This document shows positions 45,440-55,400 of a DNA stretch of 64,000 nucleotides, in pieces (position 1 is the first letter of the stretch; every line of letters begins with the position of its first letter). The stretch spans positions 124,001 to 188,000 of the forward strand of contig JAYQMT010000004.1 of the NCBI GenBank assembly GCA_038143955.1. Direction: 5' to 3'. Below the pieces are notes generated by a model, which saw only the letters and a program-made list of their open reading frames with translations, searched no databases and was not told the DNA's origin. The DNA comes from Porticoccus sp038143955. Its GTDB lineage: Bacteria; Pseudomonadota; Gammaproteobacteria; Pseudomonadales; Porticoccaceae. The translations under genes were made by a program, and so were the position numbers.

Positions 45440-47358
45440 AAAAAAAGAAAATATTATTTCATAGCAATTTTTGTAAAGCTTTTACAGGTTTTGGTAAAAA
45501 TTCTAAGAACGTCTTAAAATATTTATACGGAACAGGTAAGTATGAAATAATTGAAGCCGCAAACGGTTTTTCGAAATCGCATGCGCCACTATCAAAACTA
45601 CCATGGAAGTGCGTTGGCACTCTGCCAGATGATCAAGCAAAGATAGCTGCATTAAATAAAGATCCAAATTTAGCTAGATCTGCAGCTTATGGTTCAGAAA
45701 CAATAGATGAACTTATAAAAGAATTCAAGCCTGACGTATACATAGGAGCAGAAGATATATGGGCCTTCAATAAGTACTGGGAAAGAAAGTGGTGAAACAA
45801 AATAAACTGCATGATTTGGTCAACGATAGACTCAGAACCAATGCTACCGCTTGCCGTAGAAGCAGCAGACTACATAAAACATTATTATGTTTGGGCTTCT
45901 TTTGCGGAAAGAGAAATGGCTAAACTCGGCCATGATCATGTTAAAACATTAAGAGGTATAGTTGAAACATCTCATTTTAAAAAATTTAACAAAGACCTAA
46001 AGTTAGCCCTAAGAGCCAAGCAAAAAATCGAAAAAGATTTGTTTATTGTAGGGTTTTTGTTCAGGAATCAATTAAGAAAAAGCGTTCCAAATTTAATAGA
46101 AGGGTTTGCGCAGTTTAAGAAAAACCAACCAAACTCTAAAGCAAAACTTCTACTGCATACTAATTGGGCAGAAGGCTGGGACATACAAAGACTAATAAAA
46201 GAAAAAAATGTAAGCAACGAAGATATTTTAACAACTTATTTTTGTGAAAAATGCCAGCAATACGAAATAAAACCTTACTCAGGGCAAAATCTTGATTGCA
46301 GATTCTGCAAGAGCGAGAAGAGTCAGAAAACAACTAGTACTGCTGCAGGAGTTTCCGAATCACAGTTAAATGAAATCTATAATCTCATGGATGTTTATTG
46401 TCACCCTTTTACATCTGGTGGCCAGGAAATACCTATACAGGAAGCTAAGTTGTGTGAGCTTATAACTCTTGTAACTAATTATAGCTGCGGAGAAGATCAC
46501 ACTACTCCAGAAAGCGGAGGTTTACCTTTGGAGTGGTCGGAATACAGAGAACCGGGTACTCAATTTATAAAAGCAAGCACTTACCCTTCAAGCATCTGCA
46601 AGCAATTAACAAAAGTCTATCAGATGAAGCAGTCAAAAAGAGATTCTATAGGAAAAAAGGCTAGAGATTTTGTTATTAAAAATTATTCAGCAGAAGTCAT
46701 AGGGGCTAAACTAGAAGAAATAATTGACGATATGCCTTTTTGCGAATGGGATTTTGATTTTACAGAAAAATTAAGAAACCCTGATTACGAGCCACCGATT
46801 ATTGCGAATGACAGTGATTGGCTTGCGGATATATATAAGAATATACTTTTAATGGATGTTGTTCCAGGTGCAGATAAAGGCCATCAGCATTGGATGTCAA
46901 AAATTAACGAAGGATTGCCCAGGTCTCAAATCTTAGATTATTTTAAAAAAGTTGCTAGGGAAGAGAATGAGAAAATTCAATCATCTAGCAAATTTGAAGA
47001 CCTACTTGATGACGAAGGTCCAGAAAAAAGAGTTGCAGTAGTAATGCCGCAAAGCGCTGGTGATGTATTAATGGTCAACTCATTGATTGGGAATCTTAAA
47101 AAACTTTATCCAAATCACAATCTATATTTTATAACAAAAAAACCTTTCTTTTCTTTGATAGAGGACAACCCTTATATACATAAAGTTATAGAGTACCAAG
47201 AAAGCTTAGACAACTTACTTGTGCTAGAGGGTTCAGGCTCCTACAAGGGATTTTTTGATGTAGCTTATGTTCCCCACGTAGGTAGTCAAAAAGTATTAAC
47301 ATACGTACATAACGGAAGAGACAAAATAGGATTAGATTTATATGAAAATACAAACTGA
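45432..47358 (+). CDS. GT4-Zn ribbon-DUF4214-GT9(N) fusion (one frameshift, one in-frame stop)
   Basis: Starts at ATG 45432. Removing one A from the A9 run at 45438-45446 gives KKILFHSNFCKAFTGFG, a GT4 start, then WAFNKYWERKW. An in-frame TGA at 45793-45795 replaces an expected Trp, and translation resumes NKINCMIWSTIDSEPM. The GT4 donor site is FTSGGQEIPIQEAKL. A four-Cys zinc-ribbon (CEKC and CRFC) is inserted in the middle. DWLADIYKNILLMDVVPGAD starts a DUF4214 segment. The last 120 residues (VVMPQSAGDVLMVNSL) are the N-terminal half of a GT9 heptosyltransferase. The other half is two genes downstream. Confidence 0.75.
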
Positions 47359-47728
47359 GATATCAATAGGAGAACTATTAGATAAAGCATCTATACTGAA
47401 AATTAAATCAGAAAAAATATCTGATATAAATAAAAAAATAAGTATAGATAAAGAATTAATATACCTTAATAAAATAATTTCTGATTTATTAAAGGAGTAC
47501 CCTTTAGCTGAAAAAAGAACCCAAGAACTTGTTGCTATAAATTCTAAGCTCTGGGAGATAGAAGACCGAATAAGAGAAAAAGAAAGAGATAAAACTTTTG
47601 ATAATGAATTCATAGAGCTAGCTAGATCTGTATACTATACAAATGATCAAAGGTTTGAAATTAAAAATAAAATAAATCAAGAATCTGGCTCGTCTTTTCT
47701 CGAACAAAAATCTTACGAAAAATATTAA
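47342..47728 (+). CDS. DUF6165 family protein
   Basis: A 128-residue, mostly helical protein. MKIQTEISIGELLDKASILKIK at the start and KLWEIEDRIREKERDKTF in the middle match DUF6165, a family usually found beside heptosyltransferase-like genes. It is placed between the two halves of a GT9, overlapping the first by 17 bases and the second by TAATG. Probably a partner of the GT9 enzyme. Confidence 0.75.
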   Translation: MKIQTEISIGELLDKASILKIKSEKISDINKKISIDKELIYLNKIISDLLKEYPLAEKRTQELVAINSKLWEIEDRIREKERDKTFDNEFIELARSVYYTNDQRFEIKNKINQESGSSFLEQKSYEKY

Positions 47729-48909
47729 TGTCTCATCTTGTAGAAGAATATGCAAAAAACTTAGGCTGCAAAATAGGTAAGCCATACCTTAGTAGTCATT
47801 TTTATCCAGTCATACCTGACAAATATATAACTTTTCATACAAATGAAAAGAAAGTTCAGTCTAAACATTATGATTATTGGAGGATAGTTTTTAAATTAAT
47901 TGCGCCCTTCTTGCAAAAAGAAGGTATAAAAATCGTACAGATAGGTGGGCCAGAAGATCCTAGTTTTAAAGAGTGCGATCAAAATACGTGCGGGTGTTCT
48001 TTTAAGCAGATGGCATATGTTATAGAAGGCTCTTTAATGCATTTTGGTATAGATAGTCTACCAATGCATATTGCTAGCATGCATGACAAAAAAATGGTTT
48101 GCCTTTTTTCTAACTTATATCCAGAAAACGCCAATCCAATATGGAATAAAAAAAATAAATACATACTGCACAGTCCTGATTTTTCTGAAACAAAACCTTC
48201 GTTTTCTTTTAATGAAAGCCCTAAAAGAATTAATGAAATCCTGCCAGAAAAAGTTGCTTCTGACATATTAGACTGCCTTGACTTAAACCATGATATCAAG
48301 GAATATGAAACTTTAAATATCGGAAAGCATTATAATAATAATATCACAGAGGTGATACCTGATTTCATACCAAGCGCCGATTTAACTTTTAATAACTTAA
48401 TTAATTTAAGGTGTGATTATGAGCTGCTTATGGAGTCTTTACCGCATTGGCTTTCCAGAAGAGTCAACCTCATGATTGACAGCCCGATAGATATAAAGAT
48501 TCTATCTAGATATAAATCTAATATAGCAGGCATGACAGTATTTGTAGGTAAAGATAATTTTGATGAAGAATATTTTAGGTTATTATCAAGATTAAAAATA
48601 AGTTATACTTTAATAACTAAAGATCTAAATAATATAGGAGAGATAAGATTAAAATTTTTTGATTATACTGTTGAAGAGTATAAACCTGCCAAGAAAAAAG
48701 ACCTTGACTTTATTTCAGATGTGTGCGATAATACATACTATCATAGCAATAAAGTATTAATGTCAAAGAATCAAGAATATTACAGTAAAGCTGCCTGGAA
48801 AAAAGGCATAGCTAAAGATGATAGTCATCAGTCGGTAATTGATTCTCCAGATTTCTGGGAAGAGATACAACACTTCAATATATATAATCATGGCAAAAGC
48901 AAAATCTGA
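47728..48909 (+). CDS. GT9-like heptosyltransferase C-terminal half plus extra domain
   Basis: A 393-residue protein. The first 170 residues look like the C-terminal GT-B half of GT9: HLVEEYAKNLG, YITFHTNEKKVQSKHYDYW, IKIVQIGGPEDPSF (nucleotide binding) and HFGIDSLPMHIASMHDKKMVCLF. About 200 further residues follow (VIPDFIPSADLTFNNLINL and a Tyr/Trp-rich tail) that I do not recognise. The N-terminal GT9 half is at the end of the fusion protein two genes upstream, so an active enzyme would need both polypeptides. Confidence 0.7.
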   Translation: MSHLVEEYAKNLGCKIGKPYLSSHFYPVIPDKYITFHTNEKKVQSKHYDYWRIVFKLIAPFLQKEGIKIVQIGGPEDPSFKECDQNTCGCSFKQMAYVIEGSLMHFGIDSLPMHIASMHDKKMVCLFSNLYPENANPIWNKKNKYILHSPDFSETKPSFSFNESPKRINEILPEKVASDILDCLDLNHDIKEYETLNIGKHYNNNITEVIPDFIPSADLTFNNLINLRCDYELLMESLPHWLSRRVNLMIDSPIDIKILSRYKSNIAGMTVFVGKDNFDEEYFRLLSRLKISYTLITKDLNNIGEIRLKFFDYTVEEYKPAKKKDLDFISDVCDNTYYHSNKVLMSKNQEYYSKAAWKKGIAKDDSHQSVIDSPDFWEEIQHFNIYNHGKSKI

Positions 48910-49590
48910 AACAAATAGTAATAGCGATATAGATAATACCTCTGGACCAAACCTTTTTAGTAGAGATGAAAATGGTTTACTAAAAAATGTTCAGTATAGT
49001 TTTAATGCCGATGGCTCTATAAATTGGAGAGAAATGGTAAAGAAGAGCATCTATTTCCAAATAAAAGCTGGTTTCAAATGCGCGGCAAAGATATGCCTAG
49101 ATCAATAGAAGGGCTTTCAGATTATCAATTATTGATAAAACTTAGTGGTATCAAAGAACTCGCTAAGCTTAGGGGTTTTTCTGATTTAACTTATGAAGTA
49201 GTAAAATGCGAACAAGATCATGTAGCTGTTATATGCACAATGACTTTCTCTCCAAACTATGAAACCTTTGGTAAGCCTGTAGTTTTTCAAGATATGGCTA
49301 ATGCAACATTGAATAATACCAGCAGTTTTGCTACTAAATTTCTGGAAACAATCGCTTGTAATAGAGCTTTTGTAAGATGTGTAAGAAACTTTCTTCAAGT
49401 CCATATTGTTGGAGACGATGAAATAGACAAATCAGATTCAGGTCAAACAGGTGTTCAAGTTCCAAAGCTATCCAAAAACCCTTTAAGTCCAGCTAGCCTA
49501 TTGCAATCTAAAGCTAAAGACGTATTAGAATGTGATTCATTTGATGAATTCAAAAAGACTTACATCAAAAAATGGTGGCAAGAAAAATAG
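48890..49590 (+). CDS. putative ssDNA-annealing / DNA-binding protein (one frameshift)
   Basis: Starts at ATG 48890. One added A in AAAG near 49037-49039 joins the N-terminal part (SINWREMVKEEHLFPNKSWF) to the remainder. The core DMANATLNNTSSFATKFLET and ACNRAFVRCVRNFLQVHIVG resembles phage single-strand annealing proteins in which 'A-x-R-A-x-x-R-x-x-R' residues line the DNA groove. I do not recognise the exact family. It shares the operon with ssb and sigma, in keeping with early DNA metabolism. Confidence 0.6.
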
Positions 49591-49685
49591 AAGGAATCTA
49601 CCAAAACGAATCAATTAAAAAAGCTGAGTCTTGGGAAGAAATCCCCGCTAAAGAATTAAGAGTAATGCTGGGGTTAATATCCTAG
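49572..49685 (+). CDS. small ORF, 37 aa
   Basis: Begins MVARKIEGIYQNESIKKAES inside the end of the preceding gene and ends LGLIS. It is the last plus-strand gene. Its TAG stop (49683-49685) and the TAG stop of the opposing tail gene (49682-49684) share the palindrome CTAG, so the two genes end tail to tail with no spacer. Confidence 0.4.
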   Translation: MVARKIEGIYQNESIKKAESWEEIPAKELRVMLGLIS

Positions 49686-52600
49686 ATTTCTCTATTGTAA
49701 GAACTATATTCGTTAAATATAACTGGGTAACTCCTTTTGTTTATTGAGATATTTTTCTCAATATTGTCAAATTTATCTACATTGTATTCTAGCGCTTGTA
49801 TATCAAATATACCGTTGCTTTTTTCTATTACATTCATGATTTTATATTGCCTTGGTTTGGCTAGATTGACACCATCTTCTATTGCAAAAGTTGTGCCATC
49901 TGAATCTTTAATGGAATCAAGTCCATCATTATATATATCCTCAAGAATATAGCCATTATTTTTATTACCAGACATATGGACCCATCCCCCGTGTTCATTT
50001 TCGTTCATTGAACCACTAATTGCTAAAAAATTACCAACTCCCGAAACTCCATCTGCTGCAATATTAAATCCGGCTTCTTGTATTATATTTTTTGGCTCAA
50101 CCTCTTCATCTGTTTCAAGTGCTCTAGAAAATTTAGGATATCCATCAGCCCAATTATGATATTCTATCGCATCGCTGCATGATGCATTATGCCACATAGT
50201 TTGTTCTGGTGGAGGAAGCTCTCTATGGTATCCACCAAGCCAAGCAACCTGATCCTTTGGCAGTATAGCCTCTACAAAAAATTGACTTTCTTTATTTTCT
50301 ATGATTGCTAGTTGTCCAGTTTTTGTTTTTGCATCTTCTAAAGCTTGACTCCATTCAAAATCCCCACTTACAAAGGAATAGAGGTTGTTATATAATTTTA
50401 TCTTCGTATTGTCTTCAGATATATCGTATATCATATATTCGCCTATTTGGCTTGCCCTCATATTTCTTATTTTTTGATCTGTAACATTAGCTTCTTGATC
50501 TAAAGATTCGATTGTTTCGTTTCCAGTTGGCGCGTATAAGGTTATTTTTTTCCAAGTTTCTTTGTCGCTGGGATCTATGGTTGTATATACGGGATAATCT
50601 AAAGTCAATTCTGCTAACATGCCCCTTGGATGCAAATCTACATCTACAATTTTTCCAGCGAATCTTCCGACTGTTCTTTTGTTGTCTAAGATGTCAATTA
50701 CATCTCCAGGCTTTAAATAAGACCCTGCGAGCGCAGTAGAAAACGAAACTAGTTCTGTTTCAAGATTGGCGGATTTTACTAGAAATTCAGTGGCTCTTTT
50801 AGCTTGAGCTTGCGAGGTTATTCCAAACCCATCAATACTTTGTTTTATGAAATTGTTTTCTTGAACCGCCTCTCTATCTTCTGAGTGTTCAACTTTAGCC
50901 CTGTACATGTTGTACCTATCGGTATATCTTATATCGCAAGAATTTGTCCTAGAAGTTCTAGGTGTGCTAGAATAAGAAAACCCTTTTTTATCTACATTGC
51001 TATTGGAGAAAAGCATTACTGCATCCTTCTTTTCATCTTGAAAGAAATTTATTGATCCGTTTGACCAATACGCAAATGACCTAAAAATCATAGCAAACTC
51101 ATTGATTAGGTTGAATGCATTTTCAGAATTCATTATGTATGCATTTAATGTATATCTTGGCTCAAGTATTGGGTAATCTATCTCTACCGCGCAGTCAAAA
51201 TCAGTTTCTTTTGCTTGGTACTCTAATTCTATTGTTCTTGAGTATAAGTCAACTTCCTTTATTCTTATTGATTCATAGCTTCCGTCTTCATGAAAAATTG
51301 CTAAGTTTTTACCAGGATGATTGAATTGATTATAAAAATCATTTGATCCTAAAGCTTGAATTTGTGAAAATTTTATTTTTTCATACTTGGGACTGTAACC
51401 ACTGAGAACTAATTCATCGCAATATTTTGCCATTCTATATAAAGTCCATCGATCTATATGCTCTTCTTTTATTCCAAATTTTCCAATTCCGAATCTTTTA
51501 TTAGATATTATATCATAAAGACACCACGCTGGATTATCAGTCCATTTAAGCTCTGGACTAAATGTGCCATCCCAATTACCTGTATATATTCTTGTGTCTG
51601 GGTCATAGTTAGAGGGGATTAAAACTTTTTTAAGTCTTAAGTGGTAATTAATGTCAGGTATAGAAGCTACGTCTTTTGCATTTACTCTAGTTCCTATTAC
51701 GACTGAGTTCGGATAATTAAGATGCGCAGGCAAGATTTCAGTAACCGAACTTAAAGTACAATTCTCCTTGTATCTTGCAGCTTGCTCTCCTTCTGTAACA
51801 GGGTTCCTCTCTCTACTTAACTTATAAACCTTAATAACCCTGTCTCTTTGGTTTGGGTTTGGGGGTAGGAATATTCTAATATCTTTTCTGTAAGCAGATG
51901 AAGCTACTCCGTATAATATAACATCAGTAACGTATGGAATTTCTCCTTCATTCCCGTATTTTATCCTGAATTTTGCTTTGTTTGGCCACAGCTCTCCTGA
52001 ATTTTCTATTTTAGTCCCAACCTTGAATCTATCTTCTGCCAATATATAAATAGTTAATCCACACCAAACTGCTATATTTGCAGCAGCCTCAAGAATATCA
52101 TCACCTTCATCATCTGCAGATTTAGCAGAAGTTGCTTTAGCTCCTGGGTCAAAGCCTAGTGCAGCTGCTGCTGCATGATACGCTGCTGAGGCTACAGATT
52201 TACCTTCCGCATAAATATAGTAAAGGCATAAACCTCCAGTAATCCATTCCCAAAGTTCCCCCAATTTATATTCTACCACGACTTCATCTCCGGGATAAAT
52301 ATAATGAAGTTGATCGACTTGCAATGTAACATATGCTTGCTCAACCAGAGGGTTTATTATTGTGTGAGATAAATAATTTTCTTCTTCAAGTTTTTTATTT
52401 TGAAGTCCAGCGGCTTGAGCATCTGTCAATTGTAAAAACGTACCTAACGAAAGAGTATCAGTAACACTATCTATTGATATATCTGTCCAAAAATCGGGAT
52501 TATTAGGGGTATCGTCATCCATCGTAGTCAAAGGAAATTCATTTGCAATGATACCTATTGGATTAATTTCTTGTCCGTTAGCTTTTAGCTTTTCAGCAAA

Positions 52601-54154
52601 ATCTGATCTATCTATTGAGACGCCTAACGAGGGGTCAGTGAGTCCTTTTTTATTTGGATCGTCGTCTGGTAATGCTGAGTCAGCCTGATAGTCGGTCCAT
52701 AATTGTGCATAGGCAGATGGGTCTGTTATCTTATATAAAGCTGCAGTCTTTGAATTATTTGATGCATATATATTTCCAACGATAAAATCAGGGTCATTTC
52801 TGTAATCATTAGATTGATCGTAGACGCCTTTCAATTTATCAAGGGGCTCTCCAATTGTTCCATACTTGTAATCTCCCGCAGAATCATATGCATAAACTTT
52901 ATCACCAACCAGATAATCACTAGCTTTAGAAGCGTCAAATGATTCGTACTCTGAATATAATGTTGTAGCTAATTTAAAGGATCCAGCGTAAGTTACAACA
53001 GCTCCCTCTTTATAGTTTTCTGATCCATCGTATGGGTATCCAAAATTTTGTGCAGCCCTATATGTTTGGCCATTTTCTGCAACAATATCGCCCGCATCGT
53101 AAGTATTATCTGGATTAAATGCTTCTGCATTTACAGCCAGCTGACTTGCTAACTCCTCCTGATCAATCAATCTTGGTCCGTACAGAGTACCCCCAACCTC
53201 TTTAGTATATGCAGTGAAATTATATTGTGGTTCTAAAATCTTTTGATTTTCTCCACCCATCTCATTATGTTCGTCAAGACCTATATCTATATCAAACTCA
53301 TTTATATTATATGTATCAACACCAACTTCCGTATTAATTTCTTTGACAGGTGTATCGTTAAGGTATACAGCTTGAAGGTAATCATCATCCTCATATCTTA
53401 ATGGTGTGGATGAACTAGGTGTTTGAGTGTCTTTTTTAAAATCAGTTTTCTTTCTATTTTTATCGGCAAAGCCATCTATCGGACCTTCTGAAAGCAATTC
53501 TATAGACTTAAAAATAGATGTAGATTCAAGGCGAAACCAACCCACGCCGTTTTCTTTCTTTCCACCCCTCCATCTTTCTCCAACTTGAACTGGGTATATA
53601 GTTGTCCCCTGATTTTGTTGCGAATACTCGCCTTCAGTATTTAAATAATCTAAGGACTCTTCGCTAAAAACCAATGGATAAAAACCTTTTGGTTCCTGAT
53701 TTGTTTCAAGTTGGGGTTCGCTTTGCAGGCAAACAAAAGAGCTTCGCATTGCATTAATCTCGTTAATTCTGTATCTTGTTTCATCTTCTATCCTTGAATC
53801 AGGCCACCAGTTTCCGTTGGTGCCGAAGTTATCAAGGTAAGCTTTGTCGACGCCTTTTGAATAATTCATTGTATAATACATAAACCCGCCAATGTCATTA
53901 CCTTTTTTTTCTACAAATCTATACCTTTGTGCTTCTACCGGCTCAAAACCCCCGTACATCCCATCAATTGCGCCAAAAGTAGCTAGCTGCAACTGCTCTT
54001 GAAGGTACTGGAAGCCTGGGTCAGTAAATGAATATTTACTGCTACCCTCAAAAACATTCATCGCAAAAGAGGATACTAATGGACCAAGATCTTCCCTGTA
54101 AAATTCACTATAACTAGGCACTAAACTATAACTTCCATGAGAAAAATCAAACAA
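49682..54154 (-). CDS. J: lambda J-like tail tip / host-specificity protein with C-type lectin domain
   Basis: A 1490-residue central tail tip protein, intact for 4.4 kb. Residues about 780-1000 carry the gpJ signature (YPNSVVIGTRVNAKDVASIP, PSNYDPDTRIYTGNWDGTF, WTDNPAWCLYDIISNKRFG). Residues 1000-1180 are the tail hub/fibronectin-like part, with LVSFSTALAGSYLKPGDVI. Residues about 1250-1405 form a C-type-lectin-like fold (DFEWSQALEDAKTKTGQLAI, AWLGGY, a YHNWADGYP segment, GGWVHMSG). The lectin domain probably binds a surface glycan receptor. The start appears to be TTG and is uncertain. It follows the I-like gene as in lambda. Confidence 0.93.
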   Translation of the reverse strand: MFDFSHGSYSLVPSYSEFYREDLGPLVSSFAMNVFEGSSKYSFTDPGFQYLQEQLQLATFGAIDGMYGGFEPVEAQRYRFVEKKGNDIGGFMYYTMNYSKGVDKAYLDNFGTNGNWWPDSRIEDETRYRINEINAMRSSFVCLQSEPQLETNQEPKGFYPLVFSEESLDYLNTEGEYSQQNQGTTIYPVQVGERWRGGKKENGVGWFRLESTSIFKSIELLSEGPIDGFADKNRKKTDFKKDTQTPSSSTPLRYEDDDYLQAVYLNDTPVKEINTEVGVDTYNINEFDIDIGLDEHNEMGGENQKILEPQYNFTAYTKEVGGTLYGPRLIDQEELASQLAVNAEAFNPDNTYDAGDIVAENGQTYRAAQNFGYPYDGSENYKEGAVVTYAGSFKLATTLYSEYESFDASKASDYLVGDKVYAYDSAGDYKYGTIGEPLDKLKGVYDQSNDYRNDPDFIVGNIYASNNSKTAALYKITDPSAYAQLWTDYQADSALPDDDPNKKGLTDPSLGVSIDRSDFAEKLKANGQEINPIGIIANEFPLTTMDDDTPNNPDFWTDISIDSVTDTLSLGTFLQLTDAQAAGLQNKKLEEENYLSHTIINPLVEQAYVTLQVDQLHYIYPGDEVVVEYKLGELWEWITGGLCLYYIYAEGKSVASAAYHAAAAALGFDPGAKATSAKSADDEGDDILEAAANIAVWCGLTIYILAEDRFKVGTKIENSGELWPNKAKFRIKYGNEGEIPYVTDVILYGVASSAYRKDIRIFLPPNPNQRDRVIKVYKLSRERNPVTEGEQAARYKENCTLSSVTEILPAHLNYPNSVVIGTRVNAKDVASIPDINYHLRLKKVLIPSNYDPDTRIYTGNWDGTFSPELKWTDNPAWCLYDIISNKRFGIGKFGIKEEHIDRWTLYRMAKYCDELVLSGYSPKYEKIKFSQIQALGSNDFYNQFNHPGKNLAIFHEDGSYESIRIKEVDLYSRTIELEYQAKETDFDCAVEIDYPILEPRYTLNAYIMNSENAFNLINEFAMIFRSFAYWSNGSINFFQDEKKDAVMLFSNSNVDKKGFSYSSTPRTSRTNSCDIRYTDRYNMYRAKVEHSEDREAVQENNFIKQSIDGFGITSQAQAKRATEFLVKSANLETELVSFSTALAGSYLKPGDVIDILDNKRTVGRFAGKIVDVDLHPRGMLAELTLDYPVYTTIDPSDKETWKKITLYAPTGNETIESLDQEANVTDQKIRNMRASQIGEYMIYDISEDNTKIKLYNNLYSFVSGDFEWSQALEDAKTKTGQLAIIENKESQFFVEAILPKDQVAWLGGYHRELPPPEQTMWHNASCSDAIEYHNWADGYPKFSRALETDEEVEPKNIIQEAGFNIAADGVSGVGNFLAISGSMNENEHGGWVHMSGNKNNGYILEDIYNDGLDSIKDSDGTTFAIEDGVNLAKPRQYKIMNVIEKSNGIFDIQALEYNVDKFDNIEKNISINKRSYPVIFNEYSSYNREI

Positions 54155-54661
54155 TTTACTTTTTGAGAATTATAATCATAATTTAAAACGCACGATGACA
54201 CCACGTTACCCCCAACTTTCATAACCCCGTACCCTACTGGAATTGTAGCCCCTTGTTGAAATCTATTTTGTACCGTTATACAGGTAAGATTTTGTCTGGG
54301 TCTGCAAGGCGTTATCATCACGCTCCATAGCTTCTGCCATTTTTTTGCTAACATACATTGACGCTGCAGTTATAGCTGCTGTCATTACTAAGCTTCCGGC
54401 AAAACCTCTACCTTGAGGAAGCGGGAACACATGGAGATCTTTTTCTGTATACAACAAAGATTCCTTATCGGTTGTAAAATCTTCTTCTCCCTTTTTTTAT
54501 TCCATAATAAACTCCTTGTGAATGTTTTTTGAATAGGTACTTTTCGATATCAGGGTTATTGCAAAATAGCGCGGAAACAGCTTGACTAGGGGAATCAACA
54601 TCAAGACTCCATACTTCGCCAAACTTCTTTCCTAATTTTCCATGTAAAAATACTTTTTCAT
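54121..54661 (-). CDS. I: lambda I-like tail tip assembly protein (three frameshifts)
   Basis: The rebuilt start at ATG 54661 reads KVFLHGKLGKKFGEVWSLDV then DSPSQAVSALFCNN, the ubiquitin-like N-terminus of gpI. The middle is KDLHVFPLPQGRGFAGSLVM with an Ala-rich membrane-like stretch. The end reads VQNRFQQGATIPVGYGVMKV. One A is missing near the start, one base is extra near 54496 and one near 54277. Net +1 agrees with the length of 541. gpI is needed for tail tip assembly with J and K. It overlaps the J start. Confidence 0.75.
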
Positions 54662-54674
54662 CCTTTTACCTATT

Positions 54675-55400
54675 TTAATTACACAAAGAGGGGTGTCTGT
54701 ATAAGTCTTTTATTTTAGATTGCCACCTGCTATCTAGTATCTGTTTTCTTGATACAGTATTTCCGCATTGATGTATGAAAAAATCATCGCCTAGATAAAT
54801 ACCCACATGCTTTCTTTTGTTTTCTTTTAGTTGGAACACTATAACATCATGTTTTTTAATTTCTTCTTTTTTAATTTTAATTAAATTATTATTTAATATA
54901 TCTTCTAATTGTTTATTAGCTTCATGATCAACTTCTGTTAACCAGTAGTTTTTATTCCATTTTGTTATATTTATATTAAGCTTTAACATAAAATAGTCTT
55001 TAAATAAACAAGTGCATTCATAGAATCCTTTTATATAAGGTCTGCCTATTAATTTTCAGGCTCATATGACTCAGGATAATATAAAAGAATTTTTTTGTCT
55101 TCAAGCTATATATTAAATAAGGGATCCCCATTTCTTCTGATATTAAAGTATCTTGCATAGAAGGCTCCTCTGTTGTTTTGGGGTGGGAATGGTAAATGCC
55201 AAGTATTTTTTGATTTATTTTGCAGTCTATAAAATATTGAGGGAAAATGCGAAACTTTCTTGTTTTTTATCACTTAAGTTTTTAAGTTTTTTAATTGATA
55301 TCGTTAAGTCTCTGTTCAATAAAACTAAACCGCAGACTTCTTCCTCTGGTTGAGACTCAGCATGTTTGATTATTTCTTTTTGATAGTTATTTAAACTCAT
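54675..55400 (-). CDS. K: lambda K-like tail tip protein: JAB/MPN plus NlpC/P60 peptidase (three frameshifts)
   Basis: The rebuilt protein of 242 residues starts MSLNNYQKEIIKHAESQPEE with EEVCGLVLL. The JAMM metal motif is IYHSHPKTTEEPSMQDTLIS (His-x-His ... Ser ... Asp). The NlpC/P60 part has the Cys in GRPYIKGFYECTCLFKDYF and the His in VGIYLGDDFFIHQ preceded by H. Three missing bases (T near 55252, A near 55111, T near 55057) split the frame. Lambda gpK has the same two domains and is thought to act on peptidoglycan during entry or in tail assembly. Confidence 0.75.

Noticed and set aside
45793..45795. Alternative genetic code with TGA as Trp
   Set aside because: TGA is used as a normal stop in other genes here (for example gmd, the GT4-GT9 fusion and several ATGA overlaps), and only one such site was found.
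49682..54154. Diversity-generating retroelement acting on the lectin domain
   Set aside because: No reverse transcriptase, no template-like repeat and no obvious AAC-rich variable block were seen in the window. Kept only as a question for the full genome.
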